This document shows, in pieces, positions 44,518 to 54,790 of a stretch of 64,000 nt of DNA. The position numbers and the translations under genes are program-made. Positions within the stretch are counted from its first letter, which is position 1; each line of letters starts with the position of its first letter. This DNA is from QHXW01 sp035280425. Its GTDB lineage: Bacteria; Acidobacteriota; Terriglobia; Bryobacterales; Bryobacteraceae. The notes under the pieces are model-generated. The model did no database searches and was not told where the DNA came from. It saw only the letters and a program-made list of their open reading frames with translations. The stretch lies in assembly GCA_035280425.1 (NCBI GenBank), contig DATEFW010000024.1, forward strand, positions 248,001-312,000, in the 5' to 3' direction.

Positions 44518-46188
44518 ATGGCAGACCATCACGAAGGGGCCTCATTTCAGCCTTGGACTGATTCGCCTCTGTGGCGCGCCCTGGAGAGTCGCCCCTCGCC
44601 ACAGGACGCTGCACAACTGCTACTCCGGCAGTGCATGCCTGAGATTGAACGCGTCCTAACACAGGGTGGCAGCTCCCCTAAAGATTTCACGCTCCACGAC
44701 GCCTGCCATGGTTTCCGGGTCACCGAATGGATGACGCAAATAATCCCCGGTGATGTTCTGAAAAAGTTGTCGGCGAATGAGCTGGCTCTATTACTTCTTT
44801 CCGCCTATCTTCACGACATTGGTATGACGCCTCAATGGGGAAAGGTTAGCGCCCATAAGGAGTATTTGATATCCGACGGGACAATGGGTTTTAGCGGCGA
44901 TGAACTGGAGTCCTTTCAGCAGTGGTTGGCCGAGCGTGAGGGAATCAATTTCGAGCCGCCGGTCAAGACCTTCCAGAAAATGGAAGAGCTCGTAACCTAT
45001 TACTGCCGTTCTCGCCATAATGACTGGAGCGCGGAATGGATCAGTGCGAAAATACCTGCTTATCACACAGGTCTCTATCAAGGGTGGGTCGAAGATCTCA
45101 TTCTGATCTGCAAGAGCCATCATCAAGGTTATGAGGAGCTAGCTGGACCACGCTTCGATCCACGCGACCTCGGGGCTAACGGTGTTGTACACAGGCGGTA
45201 TCTCGCTGCGGTTCTGCGTGTAGCCGATATCCTCGAAAACGACCCAGAGAGGACGCCTGACGTTATCCTGCGCCACCACGCGGTCACAGCAACTAGCGAG
45301 CCTTATTGGCTCAGGAATCAATATCTCAATCAGCAGCTAGCTGATAACCGAATTCTCATTTCGGCCACTCCGCCTACCGCCTTACTTTACAAGGCCATTG
45401 AAGAAACGGTCAGCGAGATACAGGAGGAACTCGTGCTGTGCGACCGGCTGAAACGGGAACACCCATTCGACGTTCACCCCGTTAGCGGAGCAGCGAGTCT
45501 TCCCCACCGCTGGGTGATCGAGCCTTCCGTTGGGCAAAAGATCCTGGAAGGAGGGGGACGCTACGAATACATTCAGGGTGCCTTTCGCCCTAACACGAAA
45601 AAGGTCCTTGAACTTCTTACGGGCACCGAACTTTATGGCGACTACCTTGCCGCTGTTCGTGAGCTGCTCCAGAATGCGTTCGACGCCGTGAAAGAGCAGA
45701 TCGCGCGAGTTCAACTGAAGCGAAAACGCTTCGACTCCGAATATCGAAACCTGTTAAGCCGCGAGCACAGCGTGACAATGCTTCTGGAGGTATCTGGTGG
45801 CCAGTATAAACTCATTTGCCGCGATACCGGAGTAGGAATGTCCAAGAAGATTATCAAGGATTACCTCCTGGTCAGCGGTGAATCGTCGAATCCGGAATTA
45901 ACCGAACTACAGCTCCAATGCAAAAAATCGGGGGTTGCCCTTGAGAGGCTAGGTCAGTTCGGAATCGGTGTTTTGAGCTACTTCATGCTGGCTGACCACG
46001 TGGTTTTCAAAACGCGACGTAGCCAGGAGACCGGCACCCAGGAAGCGCGTGGCTGGGAATTCGAGACCTGGGGTGTTGGTAGTTTTGGTGAGCTCCGAAC
46101 GCTCGAAGGCCTACCCCATGGCACTGAAGTGCAGTTGGACCCGAGACCAGATGTAGTTACCAAAGTGACCAAGCAGGTAGGGCGCTGA
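44518..46188 (+). CDS. HD-domain/GHKL (Hsp90-type) ATPase protein
   Basis: 556 residues. An HD-type region covers ~55-240: H60 and H64 in LHDACHGFRV, H99-D100 in SAYLHDIGMTP, H201-H202 (KSHHQGYEE) and D237 (RVADILEND). A GHKL ATP-binding fold follows at ~370-545 with all three signatures: E382...N386 (RELLQNAFDAVKEQ), D436TGVG440, G479QFGIG484, and GTE 535-537. It ends just after the last GHKL strand, so the Hsp90-like middle domain or other C-terminal part may be lost or absent. It faces the SIR2 gene tail to tail (31-bp overlap). Codon and base use appear less GC-rich than flanking genes. Role unknown; nucleotide second-messenger or defence function is inference. Confidence 0.75.
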   Translation: MADHHEGASFQPWTDSPLWRALESRPSPQDAAQLLLRQCMPEIERVLTQGGSSPKDFTLHDACHGFRVTEWMTQIIPGDVLKKLSANELALLLLSAYLHDIGMTPQWGKVSAHKEYLISDGTMGFSGDELESFQQWLAEREGINFEPPVKTFQKMEELVTYYCRSRHNDWSAEWISAKIPAYHTGLYQGWVEDLILICKSHHQGYEELAGPRFDPRDLGANGVVHRRYLAAVLRVADILENDPERTPDVILRHHAVTATSEPYWLRNQYLNQQLADNRILISATPPTALLYKAIEETVSEIQEELVLCDRLKREHPFDVHPVSGAASLPHRWVIEPSVGQKILEGGGRYEYIQGAFRPNTKKVLELLTGTELYGDYLAAVRELLQNAFDAVKEQIARVQLKRKRFDSEYRNLLSREHSVTMLLEVSGGQYKLICRDTGVGMSKKIIKDYLLVSGESSNPELTELQLQCKKSGVALERLGQFGIGVLSYFMLADHVVFKTRRSQETGTQEARGWEFETWGVGSFGELRTLEGLPHGTEVQLDPRPDVVTKVTKQVGR

Positions 46189-47222
46189 GCGTGACTGCTC
46201 CCTCCCTAAAAATGTAATGCCAAACGAACTGTCCGTCAGCCGTGCGCCCTGGAGGATAGTGAACCTGAATCCTGCGTCGAAGCTCGGCTCTAACCCTTCG
46301 CAACTGCTCCTCAGCACCCGCTTGACGAAGGATTGCTTTCAAGAATGTGTCGACGTGGTTGTGGAAGCCGAAATAGTCCACATATTCGATCACTTGGATG
46401 TTGCGGTCAACCAGCAAGCGACGTTTCTCAACTTCATTACGTTCCCCGTTTGCATAGCATGTAGTGCCGACGGGAAATGCCTTCGTGCGCCAAGCGATCT
46501 AAGGACAGCACAACGTCGAGATCTGTAAGGCCGTAGCCGACGATCAACAACGTGAATGATGACAAGAGGTTGTCCAATAAACGCTGATACTCTGCATCTG
46601 TTATCAACCGGAGGTAGTCACGGTGAGCGAGCACGATGCTCGACGGTACATTAAAATCGCCGTGGAGCTTCAGTAGGAATGGGTTGCTATCCAGTAGATG
46701 TGTTATCCGATTGCCTTCTGTTGCCAAGATCCGCTCCATATTGCGATTCTTCACATTTACATATGCTCTTTCGAGGAGATTGTCATAATTTGTTGTGATG
46801 TATCCGCGGAACGGAACCACCGACAAGAGCTCATGAACGGTGGCGGGGACTATGGCATCTGGGTCAAATACGTCTGCGATGAAGATAGAAAGGCTTTCGT
46901 CACCAAGCTTCTCGCGCATCTCCTGCGCGACCATTAGAAACTCAGATTTCGCAATTAGTTCAAGAAGATCACGCACTTCGGCGGCGGTGATCGCATTCCT
47001 CTCGCTGGCCCAGGACACCAAATCGGTAAGTAGAACGGGCCAATTGGGTAACGGTGCCCTCTTCTTCGACAGGCATCGGCGGGTGACGCCAGCGCCCACT
47101 AGGGCTACGCAGCGATCATTAGAGATAGCGGCTAAGAGCCCTTCTGGAATCGGGTCAGTATAGTCCGTATAGTCCGGAGCGTGCTTTCTTGCAAGCGTCG
47201 CAGGCTGCTGGTCCGACGTCAT
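46157..47222 (-). pseudogene. SIR2-like protein, frameshifted
   Basis: From ATG 47222 the first frame encodes 261 residues with SIR2_2 features: ALVGAGVTRR (nucleotide loop, G43-G45), YITTNYDNLLERA with Asn145, LKLHGDFN with His187, and LLIVGYGLTDLDV. It stops at TAA 46439-46437 just after MLCKRGT. Skipping one G in a run of four (plus CCCC 46444-46447) continues the other frame as ERNEVEKRRLLVDRNIQVIE, a natural continuation of SIR2_2 proteins, to a stop at 46157. So one base appears inserted in a homopolymer: real mutation, phase switching, or sequencing error. SIR2 domains in bacteria often deplete NAD+ during phage defence. The tail overlaps the HD-GHKL gene end. Confidence 0.72.
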
Positions 47223-47360
47223 GTTTCTTTCCGCTTCAAGTATCCGGGCGGCCCAGGCCGAGATCTTTCACACGATAGCCTGATTTTCGATGTTAGCTCA
47301 GAAACAGTTTTGCTCAACCAAAGACCGCTCTGTTATGGGCCCTCTTCCTTTTTTCGCTGG

Positions 47361-47389
47361 TTGACGCATCTCCCTCGCCTGTGTTAACT
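47361..47389 (+). promoter_or_regulatory. Candidate promoter of the ATP synthase operon
   Basis: TTGACG (47361-47366) and TTAACT (47384-47389) are 17 bp apart, 43 bp before the first atp gene. The -35 matches consensus at five of six positions; the -10 is weak. Together with orientation and distance this is the best promoter in the 210-bp gap. Confidence 0.5.
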
Positions 47390-47432
47390 TGTTCCGTTCA
47401 AGGCATTTCGCAGCGTTTTCCTGCTGAATCCC

Positions 47433-47882
47433 ATGGATGAAACTTTACGCGCGCTGGGTGGAATACTGTTAAAAGCCATACCAACGTTTGTGCTGGTGCT
47501 GGTGCTCTATCTGTACCTGGCGCGGATGTTTTTCCGGCCGCTCGAGCGGGTGCTTCAGAAGCGCTACGAGGCCACCGAGGGCGCGCGCAAACTGGCGGAG
47601 GAGAGCACGGCTAAAGCCGCCGCCAAGACCGAGGAATACGAAGCGGCGATGCGCGTGGCCAGAGGCGAAGTCTACCGCGAGTTTGAGCAGCTTCGGCGGA
47701 ATTTGCAGCAGGAGCGTGCGTCGGCGATCGAAGCGGCGCGGCACGAGGCGGAAGCGCAGATCGGGGAAGCCAAAGCCCAGTTGCAGAAAGACGCGGCGCA
47801 ATTGAAACAGAGCCTGGCCGCCGAAAGCGACGCGCTGGCGGGCCGGATCACCGAATCCATTCTGCGGCGGAGAGTCGCGTGA
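47433..47882 (+). CDS. ATP synthase Fo subunit b' (first b-type subunit)
   Basis: 149 residues. An N-terminal membrane helix (LLKAIPTFVLVLVLYLYLARMFF) is followed by a long charged helix (EGARKLAEESTAKAAAKTEE to SDALAGRITESILRRR), the pattern of the peripheral-stalk b subunit. It lacks a signal peptide, unlike the following b gene. Two non-identical b genes in a row indicate a heterodimeric stalk, as in cyanobacteria and many other non-enteric bacteria. Its stop overlaps the GTG of the next gene (GTGA). Confidence 0.82.
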   Translation: MDETLRALGGILLKAIPTFVLVLVLYLYLARMFFRPLERVLQKRYEATEGARKLAEESTAKAAAKTEEYEAAMRVARGEVYREFEQLRRNLQQERASAIEAARHEAEAQIGEAKAQLQKDAAQLKQSLAAESDALAGRITESILRRRVA

Positions 47883-48484
47883 GGCGTTGGGCGCTCTGCG
47901 CGATGGGCGCGTGGCTGCTGTGGACGGCGCCCGTGGGCGTGGCGCAGGAGCAGCCGAAATCCGAGCAATCCGGCGCGGCAGAGGAAAAAGAACCGTCGGC
48001 CATCTGGGCCTGGCTGAACTTCGCCATGCTGGCGGGCGGGCTGGGATACCTGGGGGTCAAGAAAGGCGGTCCGTACTTTGCCGCCCGCACGCTTACCATT
48101 CGCAAAGGAATTGCGGAGGCCGATCAGATTCGCGCCGAGGCGGAGAAGCGCGCGGCGGAGGTCGACAGGAAACTGGCGAGTTTACAGAGCGATATCGAAG
48201 CGTTGCGCGCCAACGCCCACAACGAGCAGGCGGCCGAGGCCGAGCGCATCCGCCTGCAGACGGTGGCGGAACTGGAGCGGGTCCGCGAGCATGCCGGACG
48301 CGAAATCGAGGCCGCAGGCAAGGCGGCGCGGACCGAATTGAAGCGCTACGCGGCGCAACTGGCGGTGGATCTGGCGGAGCAGAAGATCCGGCGGCAGATG
48401 ACGCCCGAAACTCAGACCGTTCTGGTCGAGAATTTCTCGCGAGATCTGGAGCGGCCGCAGGCCGGCGAGCATCAGAACAGGTAG
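47879..48484 (+). CDS. atpF: ATP synthase Fo subunit b with apparent signal peptide
   Basis: 201 residues from GTG 47879. The N-terminus MRRWALCAMGAWLLWTAPVGVAQ is a plausible cleavable signal, followed by a hydrophilic stretch and a second hydrophobic helix (AIWAWLNFAMLAGGLGYLGV), then the long alpha-helix (RKGIAEADQIRAEAEKRAAE ... ELKRYAAQLAVDLAEQKIRR). The latter is the typical b-subunit stalk. The extra leader suggests an N-terminus in the periplasm before the membrane anchor. It sits directly before atpH. Confidence 0.85.
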   Translation: MRRWALCAMGAWLLWTAPVGVAQEQPKSEQSGAAEEKEPSAIWAWLNFAMLAGGLGYLGVKKGGPYFAARTLTIRKGIAEADQIRAEAEKRAAEVDRKLASLQSDIEALRANAHNEQAAEAERIRLQTVAELERVREHAGREIEAAGKAARTELKRYAAQLAVDLAEQKIRRQMTPETQTVLVENFSRDLERPQAGEHQNR

Positions 48485-48490
48485 AAATTC

Positions 48491-49039
48491 ATGACTTCGT
48501 CGGCCATTGTTTCCCGCTATGCGAGCGCTCTGGTAGATGTCGTCACAGCGCAGGCGGCAGCCGATCCAGCGAACGTTGTTCAGGAACTGCGGGCGTTCGA
48601 AGGGGTCCTGGCGGAATCGGCGGAGCTACGCAATTCGCTGGCGTCGCCGGCGGTGGCTCCGGGGCGCAAGCGTGCGGTGGTCCGGCGGATCGCGGAGAAA
48701 CTTGGCATCGGCCGCATTCCGCGAAATTTTCTGCTGGTGCTGACGGATCACCGGCGGATTGCGACGCTTTCCCAGGTGATCGACGCGTTCGACGTGAAGC
48801 TCGACGAGCGGCTGGGCTTTGTGCGGGCCGAGGTGCGGTCGGCGCGCGAGCTGGAGCAGCGGCAACGCGCGGCGCTCGAGGAGGGGCTCGCGCGGCTTAC
48901 CGGGAAGAAGGTGCGGGCGCGGTTTGCAGTCGATGCAGGGCTGATCGGAGGGGTTGTGGCGCGCATCGGTTCGACCATTTATGACGGCTCGGTTCGGGGG
49001 CAGTTGGATAATCTGAGCCGCCGGCTCGCCACAGAATAG
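48491..49039 (+). CDS. atpH: ATP synthase F1 subunit delta
   Basis: 182 residues, normal length. It begins MTSSAIVSRYASALVDVV, where the RYA(S/R)AL motif is diagnostic, and carries VAPGRKRAVVRRIAEKLG and a C-terminal domain ending GGVVARIGSTIYDGSVRGQL, which matches the OSCP/delta ending. It connects the peripheral stalk to the alpha3beta3 head. It is 6 bp after atpF and 6 bp before atpA. Confidence 0.94.
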   Translation: MTSSAIVSRYASALVDVVTAQAAADPANVVQELRAFEGVLAESAELRNSLASPAVAPGRKRAVVRRIAEKLGIGRIPRNFLLVLTDHRRIATLSQVIDAFDVKLDERLGFVRAEVRSARELEQRQRAALEEGLARLTGKKVRARFAVDAGLIGGVVARIGSTIYDGSVRGQLDNLSRRLATE

Positions 49040-49045
49040 GAATCT

Positions 49046-50576
49046 ATGGCTCAAATTCGAGCGGACGAAATCACCAGCCTGTTACGGCAGGAGATTGAGA
49101 ATTACGAGCACGCCGTCGATGTGAGCGAGACGGGCTCGGTCATTTCGGTGGGCGACGGCATTGCGCGCATTCACGGCCTGGAAAAAGTGATGGCGGGCGA
49201 GCTGATCGAGTTCCCGCATGATGTCGCCGGCATCGCCATGAACCTGGAAGAGGACCAGGTGGGCGCGGTGCTGCTGGGCGATTACACGCTGATCCGCGAA
49301 GGCGACGAAGTGCGGCGCACGTCGCGCATTATGTCGATTCCCGTGGGCGATGCGCTCGTCGGCCGCGTAGTGGACGCGCTCGGCCAGCCGATCGACGGCC
49401 GCGGGCCGATCCAGACCAATACGTACAATCCCGTGGAGCGCCTGGCTCCGGGCGTAGTGGACCGGCAGCCGGTAAAAGAGCCGCTGCAAACCGGGATCAA
49501 AGCTATCGATTCGATGATCCCGATCGGCCGCGGCCAGCGCGAGTTGGTCATCGGCGACCGGCAGACGGGAAAGACGGCCATCGCGCTCGACACCATCATC
49601 AACCAGAAGGGCGGGGACATTATCTGCATTTACGTGGCGATCGGGCAGAAACAATCGACCGTCGCGCAGGTGGTGAAGACGCTCGAAGATTACGGCGCGA
49701 TGGAGTACACCATTGTGGTCTCGGCGAGCGCCTCTTCGCCCGCGCCGATGCAGTACCTTGCGCCGTATTCCGGGTGCGCGATGGGCGAATTCTTCCGCGA
49801 TAAGGGCCGGCACGCGCTGTGCGTCTATGACGATCTTTCAAAGCATGCCGCGGCGTATCGCGAAATTTCTCTGCTGCTGCGGCGGCCGCCGGGACGCGAG
49901 GCGTTCCCCGGCGATGTTTTCTTCCTCCACAGCCGTTTGCTCGAGCGCGCAGCCAAGCTGAATAAGGATAACGGCGGCGGTTCGCTGACAGCGCTGCCAT
50001 TTATCGAAACGCAGGCAGGCGACGTCTCGGCCTACATTCCGACGAACGTTATTTCGATTACGGACGGCCAGATTTATCTACAGACCGATCTGTTCAACTC
50101 GAACGTCCGGCCGGCGATCGACGTGGGCATTTCGGTGAGCCGCGTCGGGGGCAGCGCGCAGATCAAAGCCATGCGGCAGATTGCCGGAACGCTGCGATTG
50201 GATATGGCGCAGTTCCGCGATCTGGCCGCGTTCGCGCAGTTCGGCTCCGATCTGGACAAAGCGTCGCAGGCGCAGCTCAATCGCGGCCGGCATCTTGTGG
50301 AGATTTTGAAGCAGGGGCAATTGCAGCCGCTGCCCGTGGAGCGCCAGATCGCCATCATTTTCGCCGGAACAGGCGGGCATCTGGACGATCTGCCGGTCGA
50401 GCGGTGCCGCGACTTCGAACAAAATCTTTACTCGTTTATCGACAATGCGCACCCATCCATCTGGACGCAGATTCGCGAGAAAAAAGTTTTGGACGAGGCG
50501 TTGCGCAACGAGTTGCAGAGCGCCATCCAGGAGTTCAAGGGGCGTTTTCTCGCCGAGGAGAAATCGGCCAAGGTCA

Positions 50577-50584
<8 letters not shown>
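49046..50584 (+). CDS. atpA: ATP synthase F1 subunit alpha
   Basis: 512 residues. It begins with RADEITSLLRQEIENYEHAV and has the Walker A GDRQTGKTAIALDT, the phosphate-binding and interface segments IYVAIGQKQSTVAQVVKTLE, and FYNSRLLERAA-type sequence (here FFLHSRLLERAAKLNKD). The C-terminal helical domain follows (GTLRLDMAQFRDLAAFAQFGSDLD). It is one of the non-catalytic nucleotide-binding subunits. Its stop overlaps the atpG start by 8 bp. Confidence 0.97.
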
Positions 50585-51437
<853 letters not shown>

Positions 51438-51443
51438 AAAGCA

Positions 51444-51471
51444 GGTTTCAGGTGTTAGGTGTCAGGTGCCA
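51444..51471. repeat. Four tandem heptamers between atpG and atpD
   Basis: GGTTTCA, GGTGTTA, GGTGTCA and GGTGCCA follow one another without gaps, giving consensus GGTKYYA. It lies in the only sizeable gap of the atp operon, 7 bp after atpG stops. It might be a short tandem repeat of the STRR type, or a target of an RNA-binding protein; no function is established. Confidence 0.7.
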
Positions 51472-51509
51472 GCAAAGCTTAACGTCGAGGTCATGGGAGC
51501 TTTAAAGCG

Positions 51510-52961
<1,452 letters not shown>

Positions 52962-52967
52962 ACCACC

Positions 52968-53375
52968 ATGCCGGACGTTTTCGAGCTCGAAGTGGCGACG
53001 CCCGAGCGGCTGATCGTGCAGGAGCTGGTGACCGACGCCCAGATTCCGGCGCGGGACGGGTACATCGGCGTGCTGCCGGGCCACGCGCCGCTGGTCGCGG
53101 AGCTGAAGACCGGCGTGCTCAGTTATGTGGCGCAGGGACGCACACGCTATCTGGCGATCCACCACGGTTTCGTCGAAGTGCTGCCGGATCACGTGCGGGT
53201 GCTGGCAGATTTGGGCGAGCGCGCCGAGGAGATCGATGTGCCCCGCGCGCAGGCTGCATTCGAGCGCGCGCAGAGGACGCTCGAAGAGCCGCACGTGGAC
53301 CTCGACCCTGCCGCGGCGCTCGATGAAATGCAGCGCGCGCAGGCGCGCCTGGAAGCCGCGGCGCACAAGCAGTAG
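52968..53375 (+). CDS. atpC: ATP synthase F1 subunit epsilon
   Basis: 135 residues. The N-terminal beta sandwich contains FELEVATPERLIVQELVTDA, PARDGYIGVLPGHAPLVAEL and HHGFVEVLPDHVRVLADLGE, and the C-terminal helical hairpin (EEIDVPRAQAAFERAQRTLE) regulates ATP hydrolysis. It is the last gene of the operon. The a (atpB) and c (atpE) subunits are not in this cluster, so Fo must be split between loci. Confidence 0.94.
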   Translation: MPDVFELEVATPERLIVQELVTDAQIPARDGYIGVLPGHAPLVAELKTGVLSYVAQGRTRYLAIHHGFVEVLPDHVRVLADLGERAEEIDVPRAQAAFERAQRTLEEPHVDLDPAAALDEMQRAQARLEAAAHKQ

Positions 53376-53400
53376 AGGCGTTCGGTAGAATAGAAACGTT

Positions 53401-53478
53401 CGGGCCGTGGCGCAGCCTGGCTAGCGCGCTTGCTTGGGGTGCAAGAGGTCCCGGGTTCAAATCCCGGCGGCCCGACCA
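53401..53478 (+). tRNA. tRNA-Pro (anticodon GGG)
   Basis: 78 bases including an encoded CCA (53476-53478). The acceptor arms CGGGCCG (53401-53407) and CGGCCCG (53468-53474) pair perfectly. The anticodon arm is CTTGC-TTGGGGT-GCAAG with anticodon GGG, and the T arm is CCGGG-TTCAAAT-CCCGG. Its 3' 39 bases plus two flanking A form the attachment repeat of an integrated element, so the tRNA stays intact. Confidence 0.95.
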
Positions 53479-53480
53479 AA
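53440..53480. repeat. Left attachment repeat (attL) within tRNA-Pro
   Basis: 41 bases, from the TGCAAG of the anticodon stem to AAA after the CCA. They are identical to 54745-54785. This is the classic footprint of integration by a tyrosine recombinase into a tRNA 3' end, with the tRNA restored at the left border. Confidence 0.9.
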
Positions 53481-53523
53481 GCGCTCATATACTTACAGGC
53501 CGTCAACCCCAAACGGCCTCATC

Positions 53524-53545
53524 AACTGGGTCCAAACTGGGTCCA
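53524..53545. repeat. Tandem 11-mer near the left attachment site
   Basis: AACTGGGTCCA occurs twice in a row without a gap, 44 bp inside the left attachment repeat. The position suits recombinase arm-type binding sites or the remnant of an integrase-gene border; this is inference. Confidence 0.5.
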
Positions 53546-53819
53546 ATTCCAAACTCAATCGCCACGGTAGCCGTGGTATCCAAAGGAAAAATCGATGTCG
53601 TCTCCGTCTCGCGATACAGAGAACAGGTCAGCACAAGTCCCATCTATACATGCAAATCGGTCATCGCCTCCACGAGTCCCATCGGCCACGGCTTTGTTTT
53701 TTCCTTGACGCCTCCGGTATGCCGTGCTAGTGATTGAGAGACCGCTACCACAGCGTTCTCCCAGAGGCGCGCGGGCCTCTCGCTCGGGTGTCCGAAATCA
53801 AGAATCGTAAAATTCGCAC

Positions 53820-53847
53820 TTGACATTACAAAGTAATCCACTACCAT
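53820..53847 (+). promoter_or_regulatory. Promoter with internal operator for the ArsR-type gene
   Basis: TTGACA (53820-53825), 16-bp spacer, TACCAT (53842-53847). The spacer holds a perfect inverted repeat ATTAC-AAA-GTAAT (53825-53837), a good candidate for ArsR autoregulation. The -10 box directly abuts the ATG at 53848, so the transcript would begin near GTG 53854 and may be leaderless. Confidence 0.6.
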
Positions 53848-54201
53848 ATGGTTGTGGATCAGTTAAGTACAACATTTGCCGCTTTGTCTGATCCGACCCG
53901 GCGGGGGATGATCCAACGGCTCTCACATGGTCCTGCCTCTGTGCGTGGATTGACCGAATCGTTTGCAATTTCGCAGCAGATGATTTCAAAACATGTTGCC
54001 TACCTGGTGCGGGCGCGGATTGTCACCAAGACGAAGCGTGGACGAGAGAGTGTGTGCACGCTTAGGCCAGAAGCGATTAAGAAAGTCAGCGACTGGGCGG
54101 TTTATTATCGCCGATTCTGGGAAGAGAGTTTCGACAAGCTGGATGTGGTTGTGAATCGAATGAAAAACATGGAGCTCAAACATGGCAAAAAACACGGTTA
54201 G
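53848..54201 (+). CDS. ArsR-family transcriptional regulator
   Basis: 117 residues from ATG 53848; GTG 53854 is a strong alternative because the promoter -10 touches the ATG. The winged helix is clear: FAALSDPTRRGMIQRLSHGP, VRGLTESFAISQQMISKHVA (recognition helix), YLVRARIVTKTKRGRESVCT, LRPEAIKKVSDWAVYYRRFW. No metal-binding Cys pairs, so a non-metal ligand is likely. It overlaps the SRPBCC gene, a common pairing in which the regulator controls its own operon. The candidate operator lies in its promoter. Confidence 0.88.
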   Translation: MVVDQLSTTFAALSDPTRRGMIQRLSHGPASVRGLTESFAISQQMISKHVAYLVRARIVTKTKRGRESVCTLRPEAIKKVSDWAVYYRRFWEESFDKLDVVVNRMKNMELKHGKKHG

Positions 54202-54703
54202 CGAGACAGAGCGGATGGTTGTTACGAGAGTTTTCGATGCCCCACGCGAATTGGTTTGGAAGGCGTGGACGGACCCGAAGTATGTAATGCAGTGGTGGGG
54301 CCCGAAGGGTTTTACCACGCCCTTTTGCAAGATGGATTTTCGCGTGGGAGGAAAATTTCTCTGCTGCATGCGAGCTCCGGATGGCCAGGAGTTCTGGAAT
54401 GCCGGTGAATACCACGAGATTGTTCCGCACGAAAAGATCGTTTCCTCTATGTACTTTTCCGACCCGCAGGGAAACAAAGTTGAGCCTGCGCATTATGGAA
54501 TAGAACATGAGGCCATAGAAGGTGCGCACGATGTGACTACTTTTGAGGATCTTGGAAACGGCCAGACGAGACTCACCTTCATTGGAAATGAAACCATGGA
54601 GAACGCTAAAAATAGCGGTCAAGTAGAGGGCTGGAACGAGATACTCGATAAATTTGCCGCAGTGGTTGCGGGCCTCGGGCAGGTCCAAATCGAGAACCAC
54701 TAA
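54182..54703 (+). CDS. SRPBCC/AHSA1-like domain protein
   Basis: 173 residues. The START/Bet v1-like fold is marked by MVVTRVFDAPRELVWKAWTD, PKYVMQWWGPKGFTTPFCKM, and the C-terminal GQVEGWNEILDKFAAVVAGL. These proteins bind hydrophobic ligands. AHSA1-like members are often found behind an ArsR-type regulator, as here (20-bp overlap). It is the cargo gene of the tRNA-Pro element. The ligand or partner is unknown. Confidence 0.87.
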   Translation: MAKNTVSETERMVVTRVFDAPRELVWKAWTDPKYVMQWWGPKGFTTPFCKMDFRVGGKFLCCMRAPDGQEFWNAGEYHEIVPHEKIVSSMYFSDPQGNKVEPAHYGIEHEAIEGAHDVTTFEDLGNGQTRLTFIGNETMENAKNSGQVEGWNEILDKFAAVVAGLGQVQIENH

Positions 54704-54744
54704 GTAGGCGTGCCCTGCAAGTGATTGATATAAGTTGTTTGCCT

Positions 54745-54785
54745 TGCAAGAGGTCCCGGGTTCAAATCCCGGCGGCCCGACCAAA
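54745..54785. repeat. Right attachment repeat (attR)
   Basis: Identical 41 bases to 53440-53480. The upstream part of the tRNA is missing, so this is a partial copy, 5 bp from the end of the DUF1501 gene. It marks the right border of the integrated element. Confidence 0.9.
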
Positions 54786-54790
54786 TTCCT

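Larger units (their letters stand above)
53440..54785. mobile_element. Minimal tRNA-Pro-integrated element (1.3 kb)
   Basis: Two perfect 41-bp copies of the tRNA-Pro 3' end flank about 1.26 kb that contains an ArsR-type regulator and an SRPBCC protein and no integrase. The base composition looks lower in GC than the ATP synthase genes to the left. The 370-bp stretch 53479-53847 before the regulator has no recognisable gene; it holds a tandem AACTGGGTCCA repeat and the regulator promoter. It is probably a reduced or non-autonomous island, or the scar of a larger one. Confidence 0.8.

Noticed and set aside
53434..53730. A 98-codon frame starting inside tRNA-Pro
   Set aside because: It begins within the tRNA and encodes a basic, low-complexity sequence with no recognisable integrase motif.
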